A DNA stretch of 64,000 bases, from the NCBI GenBank assembly GCA_905250075.1, contig CAJNOP010000011.1:3117958-3181957 (forward strand), in the 5' to 3' direction. Under the pieces are notes generated by a model. That model saw nothing but the letters and a program-made list of their open reading frames with translations, had not been told where the DNA came from and did no database searches. The DNA is from Rotaria sp. Silwood1. Its lineage: Eukaryota; Rotifera; Eurotatoria; Philodinida; Philodinidae. The position numbers and the translations under genes are program-made. Positions 13,720 to 24,803 of this stretch are shown one piece after another. Numbering within the stretch: position 1 is the first letter of the stretch; each line of letters begins with the position of its first letter.

Positions 13720-14572
13720 ATGCAACGAACAATTTTTTCTATAATACTTGCTGTAGCTTATGTTGGTTTTATATCAGCTCAAGTACCTATTCCATCACGT
13801 CCCGATGGATATGGTGTTGGTGGACCAGCTGATGCTCATGTTGTTGTAGAAATGTTTTTTGATCCTCTTTGTCCAGGTTGCAAAGCTTCTTGGCCAACTG
13901 TTTTACAATTAATTCAAGCATATGCTACACGAATTCATGTTCGAATTCATACATTTCCACTTCCATATCATACAAATTCATTTGTCGCTTCTCAAGGTTT
14001 ACATGTTGTTGCTAATGTTACAAATCGAAATCTTGATGCTATTTTTCAATATGTAACTAAAGTATTTGAAAATCAACAAATGTGGTATAATGATGCAACG
14101 AAATCAATGACTATGCCACAAGTTATTGATTCACTTGCTACATATATTGATAAAATTGGTTTAATATCAAAAGATAAATTTTTAGCAGGTATGGCCAGTG
14201 ATGATATTAATGGTGAAACACGTATTTCATGGAAATATGCTTGCTCAAGAGGTAATTTGAATTTAACGAATAATGAAAATAAATTTAATTTTCTTATCAT
14301 ATTTAGGTGTTGTTGGTACTCCGACATTTCTTATTAATGGTGTAACCATAAGTGCAAATTCAGCATGGTCACTTGATGATTGGAAATCAGTTATTGATCC
14401 AATTTTAGCATCAAATAAAAAAGTTTCATCTCAAATTAAAGATTGTCCACCAGATCAAAAGCAATGTACTTATGCTCCACATAAAACTCAATGTTGCTTA
14501 GCTGGTGAACGTTGTATTCCAAATGTTGGTTGTCGTTGTTTTAATTTTAAAAATGGAAATAAATGTGCTTAA
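13720..14572 (+). CDS. Secreted DsbA-like thioredoxin-fold protein with cystine-rich tail
   Basis: Exons 13720-14251 and 14307-14572 join in phase 1 across a 55-bp intron (GTAATT...TTTAG) and encode 265 residues. I start at the Met directly before the signal peptide (FSIILAVAYVGFISA) rather than at the in-frame Met at 13573. A thioredoxin_4/DsbA-type fold is shown by the CPGC pair at residues 51-54 after a VVEMFFDPL strand, a helical insertion, and the cis-proline strand TPTFLING at about 182-189, encoded at the start of exon 2. Such proteins act as oxidoreductases in the secretory or extracellular space. Unusual is residues 224-265, an eight-cysteine tail with spacing C-x6-C-x8-CC-x5-C-x5-C-x-C-x8-C, reminiscent of an inhibitor-cystine-knot domain. 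The substrate is unknown. An AATAAA signal follows at 14613. Confidence 0.85.
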
Positions 14573-14612
14573 GATGAATGTATAGAATTTCGAAAGACTT
14601 TTTATATTTCTT

Positions 14613-14618
14613 AATAAA
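14613..14618 (+). terminator. Polyadenylation signal AATAAA
   Basis: Canonical hexamer 41 bp after the stop codon of the thioredoxin-like gene, at the expected distance for the 3' end. In this AT-rich sequence chance matches are common, so position is the main support. Confidence 0.5.
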
Positions 14619-16905
14619 ATGTGCAATATATATATAAGAGACAGCTTTGTTCGATAATAGAAGAAATTATCAAAATTGTAAGAATAAAATTAATATTCGT
14701 GTACCTTACTACAAAAAAAATATTGATTCTTTAACTACCAGAATCAGCGCTTATTAAATATTGTCTAAGCTGCGTCATAAACTACATCAATAGAATTATC
14801 AGATTCATTTTGTTAGAAATATTAGCAAAATATCATATCGTCGCATATCTATTTGATATAGACTAAAATTTGATTTTCAAATATTATCACATATTCTAAG
14901 TATTATAAATAGAGAAATAGTTTTCGATAGCTGTATGTAGGTCTTATCCTTGCTCACACTAACATGAAACCGCACTCAACAGATAGATTTAAGCTTAATA
15001 AATGATTATTTCAATTTTTAAAAATTCAGAGACTAGTGCATGACGATGGGAGTGTTTTTTAATTCTATTTTCAAGGTCAAAATTTAATTCTAATCCGATA
15101 TTCGAGTCGAATGACGAAAAACTTTTACTAGGAATAGAAGAAGCAGCAAATCTAGATATTGACTTTCTATCTCAACTGAACTAAAGCGATAGTGCTCGAA
15201 CTGACGCCTGCTTATGAAAAGTGATCATCGAATTCTACTCATGATTAAACTTCCAAGACAATACAGTTCTATTTCGACAATTTTGCCAAGCTTAAAAACA
15301 AATTTTATTGATCCTAAATTAGTTTTATTCTTAATTTTCATCAACTTTTCATATCCACATATTTGTTGAACATATATATATATCTGTGTGTATTTAAATT
15401 CAAAAAATAACATATCATTTAAGTATATTCAAAAACGAATTCTAATTTCTGTCATTGGTAGTAAATAGAAGAAATTGATCATATACAATAAGTCTAACGA
15501 AACCAACACAACTCTTTTTGGATCTTAATTTGTATATAATTTCGTAAGAATGATTGGTAATACAGGGTAAACAAATGTCTCTTGCTGAGAAAATTTTCTT
15601 ACTGATAAATTGATTTTAAGTCAAAACAATGAACATTATATGGATCCAAATGAGCTATGAATACGTTGAAAAAAGTTCTTTTTCCTTAATTTATTGTTGT
15701 GAAGATACTGCACTTTTACGGTATTTTTTTCAAAAATAAATGCCGTCGTAACAAAAGACAAAAAAAACAAGAAAAAACATTTTGACATTATCTGCAATTA
15801 TGAAAAATTGAATATGTATCTTTTTGAGTCTGTTTACATGTTAAATAATCATCATAAAGGCAGAAACACATTCCGAAAAAATGACGAATAATGACGAAGA
15901 GAGAGAAACAACCCATAGTCTTGGTGATATATTGTAATGCCTATGAGACTAAAAATCAAAATACCATATAGCTATCAATTTACTACTCACAGTACCATTG
16001 CTTTTTTTTTCAATCTGTTTTTGGATATGTATCTTCAACATTTTCTATACTTGATTTTTGTAAAAAAAATCAACAAAGAAAGCAGGTCATATGTTACAAT
16101 AAGTCTTTATTGATTTATGGTCTTTCATCAGATGTCAATAACATTTGTTAAGATCTGGAACACTAAGGTTCAACATTTCTACGGTACAGACGTCTTTGTC
16201 TGTGATGCATTCTCATGATGTCTACCACAGTTTGTAATCAGTTGTCGAGATGTCTCTCCAAAATTTTGATTATTTCTCATGTGTCTGTTACGATCTAAAA
16301 TGCGTTCATTAGTTGTCTGTCATGCATGCTGTGTAATTAATTTCCAAGTTGTCATTTGTGGTTTGTAATGGGTTCGCAAGATGCGTGCCAAAGTATCTCA
16401 TATGTTTTGAAAGTATTTGTTCAAGTATGTGATGTGTTCTTATGAGGTCTTTCACGACCTCTGATGTCTTCTCTAAAAATTCAGTCATGATATTTGATGA
16501 GTTTTAAGCAAATGTCTCATAATCTATAATGAATTCAGAAAGGTGTTTGCCATCGTCTATAATGTGTTCCTACGATGTGTGCCATGTCCTAACATCCATT
16601 CTGTTAGTGTCTTTGACGTTCTGAAGAATTTCAAATATCTATTCTTTTACACTCCAAGATCACTTTAGATCATAATTGACAATAATACTTTGCACTTTTC
16701 GCAGATTCTGTCTTTGAAAAACCACAAAACATCAGCGAATTTTTATCTAGTCTTGAAAATCTTATATATAAATGAGGAATAAGCTAAAATTTGAAACCCA
16801 GAATATAGAAAAGAATGCTTTTATTTTCTAATTATACTATTATGTTTTTTTGTTATGCTAAGAAAATAAAAAAAAACAAAAAGAAACCTTAATATAAATA
16901 AAAAT
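14619..16905. other. Gene-free stretch with repeats
   Basis: No supported exon. It contains a single left-end copy of the MITE-like family seen in robo intron 3 (about 15640-15735) and the degenerate minisatellite at 16110-16620. The rest is AT-rich with homopolymer runs and nothing assignable. Confidence 0.5.
16110..16620. repeat. Degenerate tandem array, period about 32 bp
   Basis: Read in steps of 30-38 bp, the sequence repeatedly returns to a unit like CTGTAATGTGTTCTTAAGAT-GTCTGCCATGAT. Roughly 13-15 diverged units are recognisable; the clearest are at 16196, 16296, 16360, 16430, 16530 and 16560. Base composition differs from the flanks (more G and T on the plus strand, few A-runs). Nothing coding overlaps. 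It is an old minisatellite that has drifted. Confidence 0.6.
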
Positions 16906-17927
16906 TCATGATAACCAAATTTCTATAGTTTGTTCATTATTTTTAACATCAATGATTTGTTCATGAAGAATATTGTTGGGAAATTGTTGACGACGTTTTT
17001 TAATAATATAGTCACGTAAATATGGATTATCAAGTAATGTGTCTCGATAATATTTAATTTTAATATAACACAAGTTTTTCAGAAGATTAAGAAATATATC
17101 AATAATAGATACACATTGATCGAACGAATATACTTGAAGTTCAATATGACTAAGTGATGGAAAACGTTGAACAAATTTTGTTACAAAATTTGCAGGAAAA
17201 TAAATATTTTCTGTGATTGATTATCAATTAAGTTGGAAAAAACTAATAGTCGAGTATTAATTATAAAATTAATCACATTTGGATATTCTTTAAAACAAAA
17301 CAAAAACAAATACAATTATTATATTAATATTTAATAAGATTACTTAATATACAATCTAATTCATAACTGTATAGAAATTATTTGTTGTTTATAAATATAT
17401 AAATAATACTTACTCTAGAATAAACTGAATATCTTTCCATCGAGATATATCATACTTTGTTCCAAATTCAATTTGAGTTATATTGGGTAAATGAACAAAA
17501 TATGAAAGATAAGTAACATTTTCTTGTGCATCATCATTATCATCATCATCGGTTTGACGAAAGTTAACTAAACCAATAAAATAAAGAAAAAAATACAATA
17601 AAATTCATCTATATATGACATAAAATGATTATTCTTCTTATCAATCTTTAATAAATTGTTCCATAGTGATGAATTTTTTTTTTGGTATATGTATGGATAA
17701 AGAAATAATTTGTTGAAATAAAGGTAAAGACCAAGTAACAATAGGTGTAATTGTGGTCATGCATATTCTCAAATCTGTTTCATTTGAATAAAAACGATAA
17801 TGATCATTTGTCGTTGTTGTTGTTGTTGATCGTGTTTTAAATGTACCCAAATAAATAAATGGAGTATTTAAATAAACATTTGAATTGTGTTTCTGATAAT
17901 TTAATGTACGCAACATGACAAACTCTT
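16906..17927 (-). pseudogene. 5'-truncated F-box/LRR-type rotifer gene fragment
   Basis: Three exon-like blocks: 17927-17641, 17567-17414 and 17210-16906. The last two join in phase across a normal 203-bp intron (GTAAGT...CACAG). They encode sequence of the type seen in the large F-box/leucine-rich-like family of bdelloids: short hydrophobic units such as LPNITQIEF and FPSLSHIEL, and a C-terminus ending in IEIWLS. The first block has a good acceptor at its 5' end but no credible donor: where GT would be expected the sequence reads TTGATAAG, so an in-frame stop follows. No F-box or start codon lies upstream; 124 bp further upstream begins a terminal-inverted-repeat element. Most likely a truncated, decaying copy. 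Family assignment is from memory of the family's style and is moderate. Confidence 0.55.
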
Positions 17928-18051
17928 CTAAAAGAAAGAAAAAAAATGAAATTTTTATATATGAAATAACGATCTTTATAAATGAAAAATGACAAAACTT
18001 TTGTTTTTCATAGCATTCATTCGTTAAAGAAATCTAATATTAATGAAACTA

Positions 18052-20116
18052 CCCAGTCAGACAAAACTAGTAAAAAAACGCGTTGGTAACGCTGTGCTAT
18101 TTCGAACAACGTTTTTTATGGTGTTAGATAGTATTATGCGTTCATAACGCGTTTAAATGTGCGGTTTTTACGAACATTTTTTCGTTTCATATTTTAAACG
18201 CGTTTTTACATGTTTTATTTTTTGAATAAAACTATAAGGTAGAGAGATAACTCAACACGTCGTGATCATTTGAGAGCTAGTTGAGACTATATTTTTTCTA
18301 ACTCTCAAGTGATCACGACGTGTTGAGTTGTCTCTCTACCTTATAAAATTTAGCTACTTTATTTTAATTGGAATTAATTATATGTGGATAAATAACTGAA
18401 ATATACTCAAGTTCCGTAACATTCTTTTTTTTATCGTCTAACAATATTCTATTCTAATGTAAGATATGCTTTGAAGTCATCAACTATTCTCTTATTTTAC
18501 TGTTGTCTAGCTACGAATCTATGACCGCAATAAAAAAAATAAAAAACTGATTGTTATGAAAGAGAGTGAATAAAAAAAGGAAACTTGATATAGTTGTTGA
18601 TGCTAAGTCAACTGTTCGTATGATTAAATAATTTAACACAAGGTTGACTAATGTACTAAACTTATTTCTTTTTCTTTACGCAAGAATCTTTCTCTTATAG
18701 CTATGCTTATCCTATCTTGACTGGATAAAAAGAAAACTTATGTGTATGAGGATATTTCTGCAGCATAATGCATGTAATAGATTATCTAGCAGAAATAATA
18801 TCATAAAGCTACTCGAATGAAAGAAATATGAGTTACTGCATAAAAGAAAACTATGAAAAAAAGAATAAACACAAGAAAGAAAGAATTTGAATGAAAAAAA
18901 ATCGATTGGGGAAATAATGAGAAAAAACAGACAAGAATATGTTCATGTGGTAGATACTAGTTGCGAGATAGATTTTTTTTTCTACCTTCTTGTTATCTAC
19001 TCAAACTGATGTAAAGATGCTTATAAAAATATTTAGAATAGGATTTTAAAATGTAGTGAAAGTGTCTAAAGGGTATACGAGTTGTAGAAGTGTGCGGTGG
19101 ATCCTCTGCAGAGATCAGGCAAATAAACGCGTTTGAACACGTTTTCTTAAATACCTTTCCTACTTATCTGTTTGATAATGTCTTCTGTTTTGTCTGAAAA
19201 AAATATTATTTTACATGTTTCCTAGTAATACTATAGTTAACGTTTCGCGAGAAAAATGGTGAACATCAAATGATTGGTTGTTAGTATTAACTAATACAAA
19301 AAAAATTAAAGAAGATTTTGTCATAGTATTACCAGTCATAACGGATATAAAGAAATGTCCTTAACTTTAATGCCTAGCCTGTTTATTAGTTATTGTTTAC
19401 GTACAGAAACAGGAGTGCATTTTAAAAGAAAAGATTTCTTCTGATAACGATCAATATATAAAAGGTCATTTAACAATAAGATTAAAGATTACGCAAATAA
19501 AACTCGAACATTAATTTGAAAAAACACTATACCATGAATTAGATTTAATAAAGATCAATGAAGACTCTATGAAATGGAATCTATCATATATGAGGAAAAT
19601 AAAACTTATAAAAGTATGTTTTAAATATTTTTTCCATGTTAAAGTTTATAAATAGATTCTCATCAAGTCGGACATCAGTTCAAATATCAATACCTAGTCG
19701 CATACTTCATAGATACGAAACATCCCATCTTAAAATTTACCTATTTATGTTTTAACTTTCATGAGACAATATACTAACATAAAAGAGCTTAGTTTGGTTT
19801 AGTAAGTGAATTATAGTGTACAGAAGATGCAAGTAGTAACCTAGTTTCAAAGGAAAAAAAATAAGTCAAGTTGTATTTAACATGGACTCGTATCAAAATA
19901 TATTTAGGCTTGTGCATGCGTTTAAACTCGTAAAAGGAATAGCGACAACAACAGAAAAACGCGTAAATTTTGAAAAAATTACAGGTTTTGACACATTGCA
20001 GATAGGTTACGTGTTTTAGCGCGTTTGAAAATGGCAGAATAATGCCGTTTAAACGCTGTTATTACGGAATCTAAACGTGTTTGAACGCATTATTTTTTAA
20101 CGTTTGTCTGCTTGGG
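18052..20116. mobile_element. 2.1-kb non-autonomous terminal-inverted-repeat element
   Basis: The left end begins CCCAGTCAGACAAA and the right end, read on the minus strand, begins CCCAAGCAGACAAA; 12 of the first 14 bases agree and similarity continues into an A-run and a GCGTT motif. Just inside both ends lie clusters of ACGCGTTT/AAACGCGT-like words (18076-18200 and 19925-20105), the mirrored sub-terminal pattern typical of transposase-binding repeats. A long palindrome lies near the left end. No transposase is encoded inside. No clear target-site duplication was found (flanks read GAAACTA and AAATATA), so the exact borders are uncertain. Confidence 0.6.
18236..18343. repeat. Long near-perfect palindrome
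   Basis: Arms of about 43 bp (about 18236-18279 and 18300-18343), each carrying CAACACGTCGTGATCA or its reverse complement, flank a loop of about 20 bp. Only a few mismatches separate the arms, so it is younger than or better preserved than the rest of the element. It lies inside the 18052-20116 element. Confidence 0.85.
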
Positions 20117-20281
20117 AAATATAAAGACAATGATGAATCATTAAGAAAAAGGACAATCGTTCGAACGAGTTAGACTCCGATCGATAATTAATGGCTGACG
20201 AATGAACATGCATTGTTTTCTGTGCGTCACGTTTTTTTTATCATGCTTTCACTTCATTGTGTTGAATCACTAGAACAATTA

Positions 20282-20610
20282 ATGATCCTACGAACTCACC
20301 AGCGTAAGACGCAAGAGAAGTGCACAAAAAATGATCTTGATCGAGCACTTTTGGATATTCGAGAAAAATAATGGTGAAAAACCCTGCTGCTCATTACCAC
20401 ATACCTATTCGAACAATCTTCCACAGGCTTGCTGGAAGTCGAACTGGTGCCAGTTGTGTTAGAAAAACAATTCTTACCAAAGAAGAAAAGTCACACCTGA
20501 TGGACACGATTCTTCTCTTTCAAAAATAACAGTGTCCCGTTTCACCATCAATCATCATCGGATTGGCCAAACCGTACATGCAACAATTGGGAAAACCTGT
20601 GTTTCTTTAA
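20282..20610 (+). pseudogene. Pogo/Tigger-like transposase N-terminal remnant
   Basis: The plus strand encodes, in two frames, the pattern of a pipsqueak/CENP-B-type helix-turn-helix: a basic start with KTQEKCTKNDLDRALLDI, then after a frameshift near 20369-20374 AAHYHIPIRTIFHRLAGS, then LTKEEKSHLMDTILL, an in-frame TAA, and LAKPYMQQLGK in the same frame. The order matches the N-terminus of pogo-superfamily (jerky/Tigger-like) transposases, with the DNA-binding helix Ala-Ala-x-Tyr-x-Ile-Pro-x-x-Thr. The catalytic DDE region is absent. It starts 166 bp after the end of the terminal-inverted-repeat element, so the two may share an origin. It is dead: frameshift, nonsense codon and truncation. 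Confidence 0.6.
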
Positions 20611-20726
20611 TCATTCAGCTATCTTTGACCATATCTGTCTATTGTCTATGAGAATACATGAGATCATGATTTGATTGTTCTGTATATAATCATGGCTAGC
20701 ATTACTTTATTAGGGTCTACTGATCA

Positions 20727-21674
20727 TTATTGTCGTTCACCGAACAATATCTTTTTCCATTTGTTCCACCAATACTCTTTCGGAAGTAAAACAATCAAAC
20801 AAAATGGCAGTAGTAAAATTGAAAATAGATCTATGGCCAACAGATATAGTTCCACATGAGGGTGTACATTCTCTGATAAAACTATAAGAGCGTCCATTAA
20901 ATAATAAGTAAAAATAGGTGTAGAAAAACTCAAGCAGACAACGGAAATTGATAACAGTTGTATAAACATTTTACGATTTTTCCGCCATTTCATCGGCTCT
21001 TGTAATCGAATATGTCTTTGCCAGAAAACTCCTATGATAAGAGTTACATCAAAGAATATAGACATAACGTTGCATAATGCTGCATTGACCGAGATGTCCC
21101 ATAAAAAAGCGAATTCATTCTTATAATAGAATGGTTGGAACCTAGACCATATTTGTGTGTAATCATATGAGTCTGATTTATCACATTTAATCATGATTAA
21201 AACTAGTAAATAAAACAGTAATGGATAGAAACTGAAAAATATCAGGGACAAATAATGCAAGAACCATCGATTGTTTCGAATCAATAACTATTTTTCATGA
21301 AAAATAAGAATATATCTTTCGAATGACATCCAAGTAACGAGTATGATTGTTGTTTCAAAAATTCCTGTATCAAAATACCTCCAGAGTTTACAAATAAGCG
21401 GTGTTTGAGGCCAAATATACCCTAAACGAGCAAAATTCATATAGAAGAGAACATCAATTAGTTGAGTACCAAATCCAGCAAAAAGAATAGCAACAATTGA
21501 ATGATTATTTAATGCACGACATTGAACACTTTTGATAAGCATATAATAAAGATGTAAAAGAAAGCATGCTAGAAACAAAATATTGAAAATAAGAAATAAC
21601 AAGAAACGAACTGAATGAGGAATAGAAATATCTGTATCATCGAACGATGATTCATTGGTGTAATTCGAAGCCAT
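20727..21674 (-). pseudogene. Rhodopsin-like GPCR interrupted by one in-frame stop
   Basis: A single uninterrupted frame of 315 codons carries a seven-transmembrane receptor, apart from one TAG at 21290-21288. I start at the Met at 21674 (MASNYTNESS, two N-glycosylation sites). Before the stop: an extracellular N-terminus, TM1 (FLLFLIFNILFLACFLL), TM2, a CKLWRYFD stretch with the TM3 cysteine, and the TM3-end motif ERYILIFHEK. After it: TM4 to TM7 and a short cytoplasmic tail. The stop therefore sits in the second intracellular loop. Intronless, of the style of the large bdelloid orphan GPCR families. Apart from the stop there is no frameshift, so inactivation is recent, or the stop is read through, or it is a sequencing error or allelic state. 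Confidence 0.75.
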
Positions 21675-23879
21675 CGTACGGATTTTTTGCCTTTTCAAGA
21701 AAAAAACTACAATGAACGATACCAAGCTAACGTATAATTTATCTATTTTGATAAATAATTTCCAGATAACTATCAAAAGAAATATAGGATAGTAAAAATT
21801 TGCGATCTTTCATGATGCTCATAACCATTATTACTAGTGTTAATGTGAAACCTAATTTGATATTCTTTTCATAGGCAAGAACTACAACGATTGTTTTTCG
21901 CCTCTGAGTCAATGCGATATAAATGCCTTATTAAAAATTCCTTACTTATATAGGCAATGCTATGACAGCGAGATTAAGCTGCACTTTGCAAAAATCATTT
22001 CAATCATGATAAAGTGGTATCTCAATCTTTCTACGCATATTAATTTTCATTCTCATAGACAGGTTGACAACAATGATAATTCTATTCCAGACCATGTGCA
22101 TTACAGTAGTTGTTAGAAGAATATTTATGCTTTATGAGACTTGTTTTATTTTCTTTTCATGCTCTACATGAATCATGTATGCATGGGCGGCACGCTAGCA
22201 TTACAAGGAGCAGCTATGGCTTTCACTAAAAATAGTTGTCCAAGCAATAAAAATATATTGCTATCCTAAATGGCTCATGCTTTCTTTGTATATTAGAGTA
22301 AAACTACCTAAGTCAACATATATATTCTGTACGACTTTGTAGTTAATATAGAAGGATTGCCCAGTCTCATGAATTTGTTTATTGTCATCCTAATGAATGC
22401 GTTCCATGTGTTCCGTGTTATCCCATTCGACGAATAATTATTTTAGCCGTACATAATCGACATTTTGGTTATTTTGGATTCTCTCCTTTTATAATCAATG
22501 ATGTTCAAAGCTTTCTGCTAGATCAGAACCAATAATGTAACTGTAAGTTCGTCTCTCATCTTTCTAAGATTGACTAAATGATACCTGACTACTTCGATCC
22601 AGAGAAGTAAAGTTCAATTAACTAATATCGACTGGATGAAACGGAATAGTTGATCTTCTATACTATTTTTTATTAATAAAAATAGGCAGAATACTCGGCA
22701 CTCCTTGTTTGTTTTTGTTTTTTTAAGATTTACAATTTAGAGTTTTGATATTTATAATTAAAATTTCTGAAAAACATAAATTTACCTATTATTTCAAAAT
22801 AAAAGTGAATACTGACTAGCTGCTAAACGATAAATTGTTAAAAAATCTGAAAAAAAAAGCACCTCGATCTTTCCAGCTGATTGTTACGCTTATGAAATTT
22901 TCAAAAAGAGTACTTGTTAAAATTTCAAGCAATATTTCACATGAGTATCAAGTCGAGAACTGAATAGCTAGTGAACTGACGATAAAGGTAAAAAAGACTT
23001 AAATCTTTCCTAATTTTTTTTTGAGCGAAATCTTATTCAATAACATTTACACCGACTTGAAGCTCATGATGCACTATCACTTGATTTTATGCTCAAACTT
23101 CCACATATCATGCCTTTAGAAATATTGTATTCGAATGGGAAAAATTTCGCTATCATAGTGTTCATTATTTCAAGGAGAAAGATGAGAAGGAGAATACAAA
23201 GAAGAAAAGATAGACTCGCGTAAAACTTAATTGCTACCTCTACAAACTTGAGCTTGCGTCGTCCATGGTTACTATCAAAACCAATATTTTTGTCTCGAAA
23301 CAATAAGTTATCAAGAAAAACCAACTCCTCTATAACATATAATACTATTAGGATAACTTTTGAAGACTCAATATCTCGAGAAAGAAGTATTCGTTTTAAT
23401 TGTGACATTTCGATTGTTATAAGAGTCATGAAACCTTTACGTAGGGAAATTTTCAGATTGAAATTCTGTTCTTTGAGTTTAGGTTCCACTAATGAAATAA
23501 ATATCAGCAACAAATCTCTGCATCACTTGAGATAATTTCTTTGTAAGTAGAAGATATTTGAAAAAGTTAATTATTTTATTATTGAATAGTTAAAAATCGT
23601 TTTTATTGTCACAATTATATGAAATATTCAATAGTTTCTTTCACACTATCAAATATCCCTGAAACTGTCACTTATTTTATACAACAAAAAACAGAAGAAA
23701 GAAAGAAAGAAAGATCATCTGAACGACAGCTAGAAAAAAAAACGAAATACAAACATCGAGAAAAAAAATAGTAAGTCACTAACCTAAATCAATCATACGC
23801 GCACAGAAGGCGAAGAAAAAAAAAGAAAAGAATGACTAGATTTCAAAAAAAGAATAAAGAAAACTTAGGTCTTAAATAT
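21675..23879. other. Intergenic region with one orphan exon-like frame
   Basis: No gene I can name. A plus-strand frame at about 22353-22535 follows an AG acceptor and encodes a cysteine-bearing stretch (CHPNECVPCVPC) up to a TAA; neighbouring upstream exons could not be found. A minus-strand frame of 149 codons (23513-23064) has one hydrophobic segment but no domain and overlaps a 95-codon frame on the other strand. Both could be chance in AT-rich DNA. Confidence 0.35.
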
Positions 23880-24771
23880 TTATAGACTTGGCATGAGAAA
23901 AGTTGGTCGTCTTTCGTGATTGTCATTTAAGACTGATATATTTGATTCATCTTGTTGATTATCCGAATCTGAAAATAATGAACCTTCACTACTTGAACGA
24001 CTATGCTCATTAATTATTTTTCTCTGTTCATTATTATCAGTTGTTGATGATGATGATGACGACATACTTTCATGATTACTAACATCTGTTGTACTTGCCC
24101 ATGATGTTGTCATTGTTTCTAATAATAAATGAAAAATATTTATTTTAAATTAAAAACATATATGAATCTTTACCTCCACCTAATGAATTAATCATTATTG
24201 GATTTGATGATGAAGGTGGTGGAGCATATTGTGATTGACGTTTTACTCTTTAAAATAAATTAAAACGATATTTAAAAAAAAACAAAAATGTAAAAAAACA
24301 AAGAGATAATTATTTACATAGGTGAACTGTTCATTATTGTTTCAATTGGCCATCGAATTTCATTATTTATCATATTTGGACTATTCGTTTGTTGTGGAAT
24401 ATTATGTATATGACGTGTTGTTGTACGTATTGATGATGGTGTATGAGGATGAGATTGTGATGTACAATGTATACAATAATGATGATTATTATGTGGTGTA
24501 TGAGATTGAGAACGATATTGAAATGATGAAGATGGATGATCAAGCCACGGTGGTTGATATTGTACTGATGTTGGTTGTTGTGAATCTAATACATAATGAT
24601 GTGACGGAAATGATGGTGGTGAACGCATTGATTCCGACTAAATTTTTATATTTCAAATAAGATACAAAAAAATAATAAATTTACAACTTACATAAGTTGG
24701 TAATAATGTTGCTGTTGCTTGTTGTGGTGAATGATTATGCTGAAATATTCCCGTTGTTGCATATGGATTAA

Positions 24772-24803
<32 letters not shown>

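Noticed and set aside
23064-23513. 149-codon minus-strand frame with one hydrophobic segment
   Set aside because: Overlapped by a long frame on the other strand and without domain, so not called as a gene; a search for homologues would settle it.
24322-24660. 112-codon plus-strand frame
   Set aside because: It is antisense to robo exon 7, whose splice sites and phase are consistent.
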